Below the pieces are notes generated by a model, which did not search any database, had not been told where the DNA came from, and saw only the letters and a list, made by a program, of their open reading frames with translations. 64,000 nucleotides of DNA from Wuchereria bancrofti. Lineage: Eukaryota > Nematoda > Chromadorea > Rhabditida > Onchocercidae. Where the stretch lies: positions 7,074,607 through 7,138,606 of the forward strand of contig SSBO01000012.1 of assembly GCA_005281725.1 (NCBI GenBank), read 5' to 3'. Positions 36,501-49,298 of this stretch are shown here, piece after piece; position 1 is the first letter of the stretch, and each line of letters starts with the position of its first letter. Made by a program: the position numbers and the translations under genes.

Positions 36501-39500
36501 ACATTTTGCAATTAAAAATACCAAAACGAAGCAGCTATTCGTTACTCTTATCTTAGTAACAACATGACTTCAAGCAAAACAGAGCTTATATTCCGTTTTC
36601 AAAATATTATTGGCCATTGAATCATTCCATTTAATTATTCCTGTTGTAATCTATTGAATTGCAATAACGTCCTCTTCAGCCTACTAATTGTCTTGTAGAA
36701 ATGTTTTCCGCTATATTTCTGCATTATGTTTGAATTCCTATACGAGATTAAAGCGAGTAGATGGGGTTTCGAAGGAGTCTTGTATAGAATGATCAAATTC
36801 AACATTTCATTAAATTTTTCTTTGAACTGTGAGACTTGGCGAGAATAAGGCGTGTATTTAGCTGTGTATGCACAAGAAAAGACGTAAAAAGTGCTACTAC
36901 TTTGTTATGATTAGCTTTTATATAACGGTTTTATATAACATGTATGTAAAGTTTTTAAATAACTTTTATATAACATGTAAAATGCCACGACATTTTGGAT
37001 TAATAAGCGAAATATGTGAAATTTCGTTCAAGGCATACAGTCCATCATATTTAAAACATTCTTTATAAGAACCTCCTTGAAATTGTTTGATAACTTTCAT
37101 CAGCAAACAAATCTTCAATAAAATTTCAAATAATAAAGGCGAAACAGTAATGAGTAACTGTCTCACACTTGCAAGTGATTTTTCTGGTCTTCCTTGGTTT
37201 TTTCCAAAGGGTGGGATTTGTTCCGAAAAATATTTTTCAAATATTCTATAAAATTCACCGTATTGTAATACTGCCCTAATTGCTACAGCTAAATTCGAAT
37301 ATAATTTTAGCTTCTTCTGATCTAACTTTAGAATTTTTCAACTAATTATAGCTTTGATAGTAATCACATGATCCCATTCTCAAATTTTTTAAATACAGAT
37401 ATGTTTTTTGTTTTGTTAAGTAGGCTATTTAAAAAAGTGGTTTAGATTTATTTTTTTGTAGGCTTTAACAATTGTCTATTCGTGCTTAATTTTAAAACCG
37501 CTGATTTTAGTGACATCCACGAGAGAAAGATTCAGCCAAAAACAGCGGTGATTTTGCAGTTAAGAAATTTGCCATATTTCAGCTGAATAAAAAAATCTGG
37601 AAAAAAAACGTTCAAGTTAAGCTATTGTAGCTTTCAAATAATCAATGGCACAAGTTTGCAAATTTTCTCATCAGCAGATGTGACCTCGTATTTGTTAATT
37701 GAGCAAGTGGTCGGCGTTATCTTGTAATCCGCCACTCAAGTGATATTAAGACATTATCCCGTTTGATAGATATACGGACAAAATGCCATGAGGTGAAAAT
37801 TATAGATGTGAGTTCTTCGATTACTTCTCAAATAACACTTTATTAATCATACAGCATCGAGGAAAGGTGTTTTTACCTTATCCATATTTTCCTATCTCTT
37901 TGTGTTTGCGTCATATCTTTTCTGACATTTCAACTTAACTTTGTAAGCTTATTAGCTTTTAAATAAATTTAAATTAAGTAGTTTAATGTAGTTCTTCCTT
38001 AACAATTCATTAACTTTTGTATGGACTTATAGTGCTAATATTATCCAGAAAATGACATTTGAATCATTGGTGTGCAAAAGTTAGGTAGGCAATATATTGT
38101 GAAATATACTGTCGATTAGAATATAAAGATGATGCGAATAATTGGATATATACATATATAATTCAGGTTGAATTTCATGATGGAAAAAATTAGAGAATCA
38201 CAAATCTTCATATCTATAAAGCAACATGCTTTGCATAGAAACACTTTTCTTGAAAAATGAGTTCATAGGAAACGATAGCGTAGGCATGCTTTTGGGGTTT
38301 CATTTTGCATCGAAATTTGTTGGATTTCTGTTTCTATTCAGCATATAGCCAAAACTATTCTACTGTCAAACAATTTAAATTTGTTCGACCTTCATGTAAG
38401 CTGAGATGACTCTTGACAATTAATAGTTTCCAAAGGGAGATGGGAAGATTGCTTGGGGAGGCGGGAGGAGGTTAAAAGCAAAGATGGTACAAAGGGGAAA
38501 AGCAATAATTCAGGATGCGCTTGATGAATGGTTCCATTCTGTCGGCTTACAAACAACTTCCAGCAAGCAGCAGCGCCAATCCTTGTTCTCCCTTTCAACC
38601 CAATATATTTTTGCCCGTGAAAAGGGGTGGGGTTGACGCCGTTTATCATTTTTTCTTTCCCTGAGAGCTCTTGTTTTTGAAAAATGAACAGCTCTCAATC
38701 AAATGCTCTCTTCGAATCAATCATACCAACTGCTTTGTCTCTGTCTTATGTCTCTCTCAGTGTTGTTTCGGCTTTCATAATAGATGAGATTTATCTACTT
38801 TTTCATTTTAAACCTCTTCATCAATTCAAATTCCAAAATCCAGAAACCAAAATGCATAGCTGTTTCATATTTCCTCCCCCTGAAGTCCCTGAATTAGCCC
38901 AGATCCAGAAGTCCCCCAACCAATTTAGCTTCATCGAAATATGGATTTTGAAATGTACTGCTCTCCTTCTCCTCTTTTTATCCCCCGATTGATCAAAAGT
39001 GCCTAATCTTTCTACCGCTCAAGTCTCCCTGCGCATATCCCCCTTCGCGTTTACACCCCTCCCCTCTTCCTTACCGCCTTCTCCCGCGCACCTCTTCGTC
39101 ACTTGTCTTTTAACTGCCCCAAGATAATACAAATAGCCTTCTCTCATAAAAATGAAAAAAAACTGAATTATATTAGCTGCGCGATATTTCTTGTCGCAAT
39201 GTAAATAAAACAGCGGTATTAGTTTTTACACAGATTTTCTTAAATCACAGCACAAATCTGAGTACGGTCAATGTTCATTTTCAGAGTGAGACGAAGTAAA
39301 TAAATGCAATGAATTCAAATCGAATAATTTTATTAATTTCCCTGATAGTTACAAAATAAAAGCAACAAAACAAATCATAAAACAGATTAGTTACTGGAAT
39401 GAGAAGGTTCTTTCGATAATCCATTTATTCAAGAAGTACCAATTTATAATTTGATTCGAACTTGAAGATACTTCCGGTAATGACAAAAAGGTAACTAAAA

Positions 39501-41999
39501 CTTTAACAAATTCTAACAATAGCAAATTTATCTTTTGCATAAGTTTTGGCTTTGATTTAAAAGTGCGGCAAATAGGAGTTGAAATTATAAAATTGGAATG
39601 AGGGGTGGTATATGTATTTGATGGGGTGACATAGATGTGTATATAATGTGGATATGATCTAATCCCACGCACCTCTCGTTCTCTCTATCTCATCATAGTA
39701 CAACATAATGATGATTTGTGTCGGCTCCTTCTTAAGGGTTTTTCTCTTTTCATCTTTGAGAATTTGGGTTTGATGTGCGAGTGATTGGTTAGGATGGGAC
39801 CCTGTCAAAAGACTTATATATATCACTTGTCATTGCGTTTATGTCACCCCTTCATTTCATCTAAACATCCCTCCTCCATCCTTTTAATTATTATATACAC
39901 CCTCCCCTTCTCTCCTGCACATACCCGCCAATATGCATTCATTTGTTGCATGTTACGTTGATGTTCCTGAATCTACGCCAGTAGTATCACAACATTTTGT
40001 TTCTTTGCTGTGATTTCGAAGAGCCATTTCTCATACTCCTGTCATTATGTACATTTTACTCCATTTCTGAAGTTTCAACTTTACATTATTGAAGATTAAA
40101 TGAAAAGTTTGAGTGGACTATTTTTAAATTAGTGAATTCTTGAAAATTTTTTGATTTTATTCATCAAATTGAAAAAATCTGTTTTTTTATTTAACTTTAT
40201 TGATTATTTACTTCAACCGGTTTGAATTTATTTCGTCATCATTCCCCCATACTGAGATATGTCGCATGTCGAGTACCAGTTTACTATTAAATAGTTGCAT
40301 TTGATCGGCTTTTCTTCTTTTATCTGACACTACGCTGCAGTTACAATAATTTTCTCATGTTAAGACGTGCTGTTGCTTCAGATTAATGAACTCTGTCCAT
40401 GACAAAACTATTTATTATTTCATATTATCATTTTGTGGACTCTCAACATATTATCATTTTCTTGTCCTTGCTCTTAAAAAATAATGTTGGAGATGAGAAG
40501 AAAATGAACAAGGCACATCTTCACTGGCATAAAACTCTTCAGACATGTAAGCTTTGAATGTAATCATACGTTTTTGCCTTAGAATTTTACATAGGTTGTG
40601 AGGGAATAGGTTGTGATATCGTGAGATAACCGTCGATAAGAGAGAGAAGTGATGAATTGGAATGCTTTATTTCTGAATGTTTAAAAGTATTGATTGATCA
40701 ATAATTGGTCCCGTGGCTTGTACTAAGAGTCCAGAAATCTCTTGTGAAATTTAGTTTCAATCAATTTCAGGAAGCTAGTTGAATGTATCATATGAACTAA
40801 TGAGCGTAGTATACATAAATGGCTCATAAGACCTTTTAATGAAAAATTGCAAAAGCAAGCGAGCAAAATGAGGAAATATTGCGGAAAAAAGTTCAAATTT
40901 TGCGAAGAGAAATGGTAAAAAGACATAGCTTCGTTAATAAAGCAGAAGCAATAATAGGTCAGAAAAAAGGGAAGTAACTATTTTGCTGGCTGGCGGAATA
41001 ACATGAATGCACATGGTTCATTTTTAAACACATTCGGTGTTTCATTTCAATCTTTTTTGCATTATTAAATCGAGTAGCGCTAGGACTAATTTACACTACT
41101 TGTTCAATTATCTCTTAAATTGTTTATCGTATGCAAGAGATTGCTGAGTTGTTCCAACACTTAAATACTAAGGATTACACTTCTTACGGCATAAATTAGT
41201 GTATAATGCGTATAATATATAATCGATGGCGACATAAATTCCCAACATAAAAATGCTATTTCGATTTATTCAGTCTTTGTCTCCAAGCCAAGAAGATTGT
41301 TATAAGTCTAAAAAAGAGAACACTGCTTATAAAAATTACTTATATCACTTATAGGAAGGTTACTGGTAAGTATTTCCTCTACACGAGATCTTTTATAGCG
41401 ATGAATAATTTATTGGTTATATATTTTTTTCTTTTTTCTTTTGAAAAAGTTGATATAAGAACTGGTGGATAGACAGGTTGCCAAAAAAGCCGACAGGCAA
41501 ACAAGTCTGGTTGTCAACCGATTGCTGTCAAAGACAACAAGTATAAATTTGCCAAATAATAGTCGTTAATGTTACTATCATAAAACAGTGTTTTCCTTTC
41601 AACTTTATATAATATATTTTATTGCATTGCATCAATTCAGATATTTTATTCTTCTTTACTGTTTCATGTTTCTGGAATTTCTCAGCCTGTTATTTATGCT
41701 TTCAGTAAATTTAGTAGTTATTTTAGGGTTCCGTTCTGCTTAGTCTTCAGCTTTGAAATTCATCGATAATTTATCCAAGAGATTGCAGAAGAACTTGATT
41801 TTCGATGATACCTCCTCGATTCTCCTCAAATTATGTAGTTGAAATGAATTACCGTAACTTGTTGTACTGTTGCTGAAAAGTGTAACATTTTGTAGCACTG
41901 TTGTTTATTATGGGGATGATGATGATGATAAATGTGTAGAATGATCGGATAATGGATTGCTTAGAGAATAGTGACCTAAATGATTGGCATGGCAAGCAG

Positions 42000-42420
42000 T
42001 AGCAGTTTCTGTTAACTGTTAAGCAGCAGCATCATCATCAGCACTAACAGCGCCAGCGCCAGCATCGACATCGGCACTAGCATGAAAGCAATGCAAATTT
42101 CTGTGAATGGATGGTGCAAAAGCACCTCCCATACGGTCCGTTCATTGGTGGGGTGGTAGAATGAGGCGGAAAGGGAAGATAAGGGGTATACTTCATAGCA
42201 CGCCTTCCTTTCGTCCCTTTTCAACTTGCAGCGCCACTGCGCGGCATCTGTCTTTGAAGTTTCTCGCTGACGACGGGTTTCAGCTGGGTGGGTCCGCCTT
42301 GATCTCGCCCCCACTCATACAACACAGTTCTTATTTGTAGCAGGTGCCCGAAGCGGTTTGCTCTCCTGGCTGTCTGTGTCCTTCAACTGGTTACGTCTGT
42401 CCGCGTCCGCGTTTTTCTTT
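42000..42420. promoter_or_regulatory. GC-rich island upstream of the tlp-1 first coding exon, candidate promoter/5' UTR
   Basis: This is the most GC-rich stretch of the right half, ending about 250 bp before the tlp-1 ATG. It contains CAG/CAT/GCC-type trinucleotide runs (42022-42080), an ATGCAAAT octamer (POU-factor consensus) at 42091-42098, and several CpG-containing clusters up to 42415. A minus-strand ORF across it (42012-42314) looks like a composition artefact. Confidence 0.45.
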
Positions 42421-42450
42421 ATCATGCAGCGTTACACATCTATTTATATA

Positions 42451-42474
42451 GATTAGATAGATGGATAGATAGAT

Positions 42475-42507
<33 letters not shown>

Positions 42508-42516
42508 GGATAGATA
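42451..42516. repeat. (GATA)n microsatellite
   Basis: Imperfect gata/gatt repeats, with about eight uninterrupted GATA units from 42478, between the GC-rich island and the first coding exon of tlp-1. It is likely to vary in length between worms. Confidence 0.95.
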
Positions 42517-42675
42517 TTGTATATAAGGTTTCTTCATCCTTCAGATTATTCGTTATCCAGTTTACAAGCGATTTCCTAACAAAATTCTCCTGCTATATTA
42601 TCTGTATATCTGCCAACTCATTGTGCGGCAGTTTTGCCTTGCATTTAGAAAAAAACGTCCAATTACTATACAAGG

Positions 42676-45600
42676 ATGGTTTCAACACATTCACAATACC
42701 TAACGGACTATAATTCACCTGTTATGTCAACGGTTAGTTTCTTATTTCATAACCATATTTACATGGAGTGAAATTTGTTATTGCATTAATGCATAAATAG
42801 TTCGTTCAGTTCATTGGTGACTGTTTTAAATTAGGTCAACCAAGTGTTGCACATCGTGATTTCGTCATCTTTCTGTGTTTCAGAAGAATTCCATTTCCAT
42901 TTAACTTTGGCAGTATTTTGTCGTACGCAGCTTGTTTTAAACATTTTTGTTCATATTTCTGTGTATTCTTAGCTCAAGTCACTCATGCAACTTTTTTACG
43001 TCTTTTTCTTCTGCTTCTAGAAACTGTATCTTCTTACTGAAATCTATACATCTAAGTTAAAAATTTCTGGATTTCACGAAGTTCTTTAAAATATTACGAA
43101 GTGACCTCGTGCTATTGCAGTAAATTTGGAAGTAAATTTAATTTGCATAAAATACAGTCACTAGGATGGGAAGAAGTGAAGAACAGCAGAGATGAAAGTT
43201 CATGAGAGCTTAGATTTTTCTGAGCATTTCTGGAAAATTACCAATTTATTAGGTGCAATTTCGAATAAGGGAGATGGATCGGCGGACAGATGGATGAATA
43301 GCTGTCATGTGTGATTAAACTAATCTCGTCGCTGATCTACATTTTCCGTTTGTCGGGGCGTCTCAATGTACATGTAATGCGAATATGTCTGATGTACATT
43401 TGTCGGTCTGTTTTCATGTCACAGTTGCGTACGCTGTCACATGTGTGTATTCTAGGAACTCACCTTATCGTGGACTTCTTTATCAGAAGAGAGTGTCAGG
43501 CTACCAGATGTTTTGACATGTTGGCATGTCTTACGCATTAATAACATGTGGTTTAAATGTAGAGGTTTTTCCTGCAGGTTTATGACAAAGCTAGACAGTA
43601 AGATGCATTGTGTTTCGAAAGAAGTAGGTTCTACTTTCACTTAGCCCTTTTCCTAAAGCATTTAATGCCCTCTAATTAGGTATCCAAGTTTTTTCTTGAT
43701 GCTTGTTAGTAGGTAAGAGTGTTAAATATTAGAGGATGTTTTCACTGAATGGTTATACCATGATTAGCAGCAGCTTTACTGTTTACCTGCCAACTTTGGG
43801 AGCAAGTACTTTAGTGTATCGGGAATAGCTAGTTTCGGCACATGACAATTCTTGATGATTCTGAAATAAACTAGAAATAGTATGAGACATGTTAGTAGTC
43901 AAATTATAAAATGATGAAAATTGATATTGGCTATTGAATTGCATGAAAATGCAGAAATGCAATGGCTGCAAGCTAGAAAGACTTAACAAATCATTTTTGG
44001 ATGTGTTATTTACCTGTTTTTCTGTTATTAGTAAGTGACACGCAGGTATTAGCAGTTTTATATGCCTTTTCATGAAATATGCACGAATTTTTGAATGGGT
44101 GAACCAGTGAAGCAACATAATGAGTTATTGTGCAGCATTACTGCTACAGCTGCTGCTGTTTTCTTGTGTTGGCGCGCTGCTCCGAAAGAGATCACTCTCA
44201 AGGAATTTTTTTCCATTTTTTTTTTTCCATCCTGGCTCGTTTTTGAAAATCTTCTGAGCTTTGTACTGGAACGAGGTCGAAAGAGTTGGCCGATCGAAAA
44301 TTACAATTTCTCTGTTGCTATGCCGGCCATGGCTAAGGCACTCCTCTTCTCTTCCAATTTTTTTCTTGCTTCCAATTTTTAATTGATAAGTGCCGGTTTG
44401 AATGATATGAGGAATGACTTGGCATTTTTCATCTCTGTTATCATTTCAAATTACCTTTTCATTTCTTTCCTGCACATTCCTTTGAATTTCTCTCTCCCTC
44501 CATCTGTCTTGCTCTTCGCACTCTTCTATCATTTTAAATTTTGGTCAAACTGTCAGTTTTGTTTCGCTTCCTGCAACTATCAAACATTCATTTATCACTC
44601 ATAAATTCTTAGAAAAGCAAGACAAAATTGACCCTTTCTTCATCTTATTCGTTGTGTGTGCCTGCATGTGTTTATATATGTTTATTTATTTGTTTTAATT
44701 TTAATTAATTGAAAATCAAGAAATTCGAAGGCACAAATTTCAAAATGTAATATCCATAGGCTGATATAATTCCTTATTTATCACTGTTACATGTTGTTAA
44801 AAATGATGAAATCACACTGCAGGAAATGTATTGGTTTTGGAAACATTTTTCATAAAAGAACTTTCCATACTCTACTTTTTATTTTAGTGGTATTAATTTG
44901 AAGCTGAAGTCGTGCGATTCCAAAGATTTGTAAGTAGCAGAGGAATAACAAATATAAAAAGAGAAGGGAAGTGAAGAGGAGGATATTTTTGAAAGGAAAT
45001 TAGATTTTACATATTGTTTTGAAATTATTAGGGTTTGAAATTATATATTAGGAATTATTAGGGTTGGTAGAAAGTTTAATGATCTGTGTTTTGATACACA
45101 TGGTGGCGTTTGGTGAATTCCTGATAAGGGAGATACGGAAGAAGATTGGTTATACGAAGTCTCGATGGAACCAGCTATTTCTGACTTTTCTCTATGGTGT
45201 TCATTATCATCATCATTTGAACATAAACTTGGAAGCTGATTTACAAACTACAAATGTTCGATTGAAAATTGATGTGGATGACATGATAGATGAAACAGCA
45301 AATAAAACAGGGGAAGAAAGAGGTAGTACTTCTCAAATGGGATAGAAACAAGTCAGTAAAGGTAGTCTGGGATGAGCGTATGTTTCCCTCACTGTTAAAA
45401 CATCAAAGTGGAAGTTATCGCACTCTGATTGGGTGAACTTCGACGGCAGAAAGAAAATTTTTGAGTTCGTTCCATTTTATTGCTTATAAGATGTGCTCTG
45501 TCCCGTTCTTGGTTATTTTTTTGAAGTAGTTATAATTTCCTGTAACGGGGAAAGACTATTATTTGTTGCACGAGAAGAAATCCATGACTCGGAATCCTGA

Positions 45601-47790
45601 TTATTCATACATAATATGAGACTCACATCCTTTCCAGTTTTTAGAAATCCACTTGTTTCTTGAAATTATTCCCTTTTTATCTCACAATCAAAAATCTGGT
45701 CGCATGTGAATTGATGAATTGCTTGGTCAGGAAAAGCTTCTTGTATGAAAAATGTGTAGTTCTTCGTGTCACTGTCATATATTATTCTTTCGAATCTATT
45801 CATTACATCTTTGCATTTCTTCATTCAGTGAGTCACTCGAGTAATTGTACGTGCCATCAAAGTACAAATATTTATAATTTAATCTTTTTGGAAACCAAAC
45901 TTTGAGATGTTCAAGTGCTGCGCGTTCATTTCTCAACTCTGTAATTGAAAATTCATATTTAGATTTGACATATTTTGAACTTTATAAAGTCGAGAAATAT
46001 GTAGTATTCATATTTGCAGATGGATTCTGGTAAATCACCTCTTGCTATGCTCGCAAAAACTTGCGAAACAATTGGTCTTCCCGACACATCGAGCCGGAAA
46101 TCCAATAAAGATGGTGATAAATCTAGGGATCGTATCAGTCCGAGTAGTAGTACATCGGGTGAAACGAAAAAGGAGGAACCTAGCCCAACGACAAAAAACA
46201 AAAAGGAAGGATCTAAAAGTCCCCGTCATATAGCACACAGTCCGTCGGTTGGCAAGAAGACCCCGATAAGTTCCGAGCCATCTACTAGTGCTGCTGCTTC
46301 GTTACCTGCAAATTTGATGCTTAGTGCACGAGGCTGTTTCCCCATGAATTTTTCACCTCTCGCGGCAAGCTTTCCGGCCTTTCCTTACCCTTCTCTCATG
46401 CCTGGATTCCCGACAGTCCCCACTTTTGCTGCTACTGGAGCATTTCCCGGAGGAACATCGAATCCATTCCTACGATGTCCAGATCCATTAACTTGCAAAG
46501 GTCCGTTTTTGAATTCTAAAACGTCGAGAAAATCTGAATTAGAGATGGGCCAGTATTTATTGGGCAGTCAAGTTTTTAAATAAATGGTGTTTTACTGACT
46601 TAAGTGGTATTTTATTGATGAACTGTAGTTAAATGGCTCGGTTTAAAATTAAGAGAAATTTACTTTTCGTCTATCGTGGTTTGTGAATCATTTAAGCTAT
46701 TTGTAGGATGTCCAGCAACTATGATAACAAGGCCATGCGTAACTCCAGGTTGTACAAGTTGTACGATGCATAGCGCTGCTGCCGCAGCTACTGCTAGTAC
46801 CACACCTGCCGATTTGATGATGACTTTCCCACCATCCTTTTTTGCTGCAGCTTATAGCCCACTTTTAGCCGGAACATTACCACCAACATCAAGGTAAATG
46901 TTCTTTCGAAAAAAAATAGCATGAATTATTATCTTGATAAATAAGTACCCAAAAAAGGAAAGCAGGAAAAGAACTGTGGAATTGGTTTGTATTTTTGCGC
47001 GAAAATTTTCTTGAAAGCGCAATTTAATAATACATTTAACGTTAACTTTTGCTGATCAACTGAAATGTTACTCAAACTTTTTAGGTCTTTAATCTCTCAA
47101 AAACTTCGAATGAATTGCTATACATGTATTAAAAAATGGTGTAGTTCCGTCTGTTATTATGAAGAATTAGAAAAATTCACCACTCTTGTAATTTGCAGTT
47201 CGGCAGCTCAAATTGCTTATCAAAATTTGATGGCTGCAGCTTCTGGACAAGCAACCAAACACATGTGTAATTGGATCGAGTCACCAAATGGTGTTTGTGG
47301 GAAGTCGTTTCCAACCGCCGACGAACTTGCTGCGCATATGAAGGTATGTATTCTATCGAACGTGCACGATCTGATACATTCATCTCGGATTTTCAAAATA
47401 AAAGCGGCTGGTTTAAGATTGATAGTGTTGAGAAGGCTGATTTTTGAAGTGACGAAGAAGAATGATAACACGAATTCAATGAATTACTAGCAGTGGAACA
47501 TTCGAAATTTTCAGGCTGCTCATGCTCCATCAACAACAAGTTCAAATAGTAGCAGCGATTTAAAAACGAGCAGTTCACCACGTTCAAACACTACAGCGTC
47601 GCTAATTAATCATGCTTCAGCTGCCGCTTCCCTTCGTTATCACCCGTATATGAAACCAAGTGGCTTGATGCCAACTGTTCCAAATCCACTTGGAATACCT
47701 CCATTTCCGACGATGACAGGTTTTCCTTCAGCAGCTGCATTACAGGCCATATATACCCAACGTCTTATGGCTACCATGCCTCATCCGTAG
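42676..47790 (+). CDS. tlp-1: TLP-1, NET-family (Noc/Elbow/TLP-1; ZNF503/703-like) zinc-finger transcription factor
   Basis: Family role: NET proteins are nuclear regulators, usually repressors. C. elegans tlp-1 controls T-cell asymmetric fate and male tail-tip shape. Exons: 42676-42732, 46020-46500, 46707-46893, 47199-47343, 47515-47790 (TAG 47788-47790). The sum is 1,146 nt, giving 381 aa. Exon 1 encodes SQYLTDYNSPVM, matching the family's EYLQPL segment. Exon 2 opens with SPLAMLAKTCETIGLPD, the hallmark SPLALLAQTC motif, then a Ser/Lys-rich stretch. FLRCPDPLTCKGCP...CTSC is the buttonhead-like Cys motif. The single atypical finger, residues 265-293, is C-x9-C-x12-H-x4-H (CNWIESPNGVCGKSF), split by the last intron before AAH. 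The C-terminus has LRYHPYMK and IYTQRLM as in ZNF703. ATG 46020 could serve a shorter form, since it directly follows an acceptor. Confidence 0.93.
42733..46019 (+). other. 3.3-kb first intron of tlp-1
   Basis: GTTAGT donor and tttgcag acceptor. It is far longer than the other introns in the window. It has no supported exon; ORFs at 44095-44382, 44383-44604 and 45064-45345 have no family signal. A pair of near-identical 16-mers (gaaattattagggttt at 45021, gaattattagggttgg at 45052) is the only repeat noticed. Large first introns of developmental regulators often hold enhancers, but nothing specific is readable here. Confidence 0.6.
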
Positions 47791-49298
47791 AACAGATTTA
47801 TATCTTTAGCAGTTCTTTTATGCTGGTCCTGTAACCAACTGAGATAATAATGAATGTCATGACACAGTGTCTTCGCTTAGTTAAAGTCTGTGGAAAATAT
47901 TCTGTACATCGAATTTTCCAATTATCATCCTTCAATCCATGAAGTATCCAGGTCAAATTTGAAAGTGATAGGTTTTAACTGTGATATAGTACTTTTTAAA
48001 CAAATCTTGTAAATTTATGAATTTAATCTCGAAAAGTTTCAACCACCCGTACCATTTCAGCGGGGAATCGCCTACTATGCGGTTGGTGGGGAGCGCTTAT
48101 TGATTAACGATCATCAAGACCATAAGCTGTATCCATTTCTCAGCAGTTATTTATTGCGGGTATTTATTCAGCAAACTGTGTTAACTAACTCATTTTTGTA
48201 CGGTGTTTCCTTTTTTGGTATGCTTCATTTGCGTGCTTGCGAATTGTATCTGATGTTAGATTCATGGTTCTTGCAAGTTTCAGATCTATCCTTACATTAC
48301 GTTGTTTTTTGCTTTATCTTTTTTGGCAGCCTGTATTTCGCATTTTTTAGAATCTTACGGCGAAACTTTTTTAAAATAAAATTTAATGCACAAGGTAAAA
48401 TATAACGATGTGGTTACACTTAGATCTAGAAAAAAATACATTTTCTGAATACCAGTAAAAGGTATTTTTAAAAGCCATCCCCTTATTTTTGTGTCAAATT
48501 AGTTGTTTCTGTTTTTCTCCCTTACACCTTCAATCTCGTAAGTTGGCAACAGCAAAAATTTGCGAAAAATTCATGTTAATCTTAGAAGTTTTGATAAGCT
48601 TCTTACTGTTTTTTTTTCACCAGTGTTTCTTCCTACTATACTTGTTATTAAAAAATTGTGAAAGGAAACATTTTCCTTTTCCTTTGCTTCTTTTCACCAA
48701 TTTTGAATAGTTATTAAAGCAAACAAAAAAGGGATTATTTTTCTGTATGTAAAAAAATTCATTTGTGCACAAATAAAATCTATAATGATTTATTTGTTGG
48801 TTACGCCGTTTTAAGGCTTCATTAAAACACACTGAAAATTAAATGACCTGTTGTTCATTTTAATTTCATCGAAAATTTCAGTCTCTAACATTTATTATCC
48901 CCAGCTAGAATTTCTTTTTCATTCTCTATGGAATTTTACAAAATTGAGTTTGTCAAAAAAAATCATTGCTGGAAAAGCAAATTGCCTCCTCACAAAATTT
49001 TTGGAAAACAACACAAGGAACGATTATTTAGGGAATTTCTGAATCTGATCTATTTCGTTTTAAAATGAATGAAGTTTTTGCTGGTTTGGAACTTGCAGAA
49101 TTTTTAGATAAAACAAAAAGGGAGACGACGAAAAACTGATAACTTTTTTTGGAATAAGACATTGGGGATGAGACATAGGAGAAATATTCGTAACGGAGAA
49201 AGGGTTCTGTTGGGAGAGGAGAAAGAAGAGGGAAGGGAGCGAGAGAGAGACAGGGCGAAGATACGTTTTCTGAACCCATTAAAATCAACATTTAATAA
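47791..49298. other. tlp-1 3' UTR and intergenic DNA
   Basis: AT-rich, with no supported exon. ORFs at 48100-48405 and 48489-48710 are hydrophobic, T-run-driven readings. At 49212-49260 there is an almost pure purine tract containing gcgagagagagaca (GAGA-like), ending about 40 bp before the putative start of the next gene. Confidence 0.5.

Larger units (their letters stand above)
30517..42675. other. 12-kb gene-poor region upstream of tlp-1
   Basis: No exon could be supported. AT-rich DNA dominates. GC-richer islands stand out at 32545-32640 (with the 8-bp palindrome gcggccgc at 32554), 38390-38660, 39000-39110 (pyrimidine-rich plus strand) and 42000-42420. ORFs such as 33274-33582, 35811-36170 and 38684-38992 lack splice context and recognisable motifs. 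The position next to a developmental transcription factor suggests cis-regulatory DNA, but that is inference. Confidence 0.45.

Noticed and set aside
45021..45067. ttagggtt repeats resembling telomere units
   Set aside because: Only two copies, separated by about 30 bp. Nematode telomeres are TTAGGC, so this is a chance short repeat.
46035..46238. Several minus- and plus-strand ORFs across the first large tlp-1 exon
   Set aside because: They are shadows of the tlp-1 frame, which alone carries NET-family motifs.
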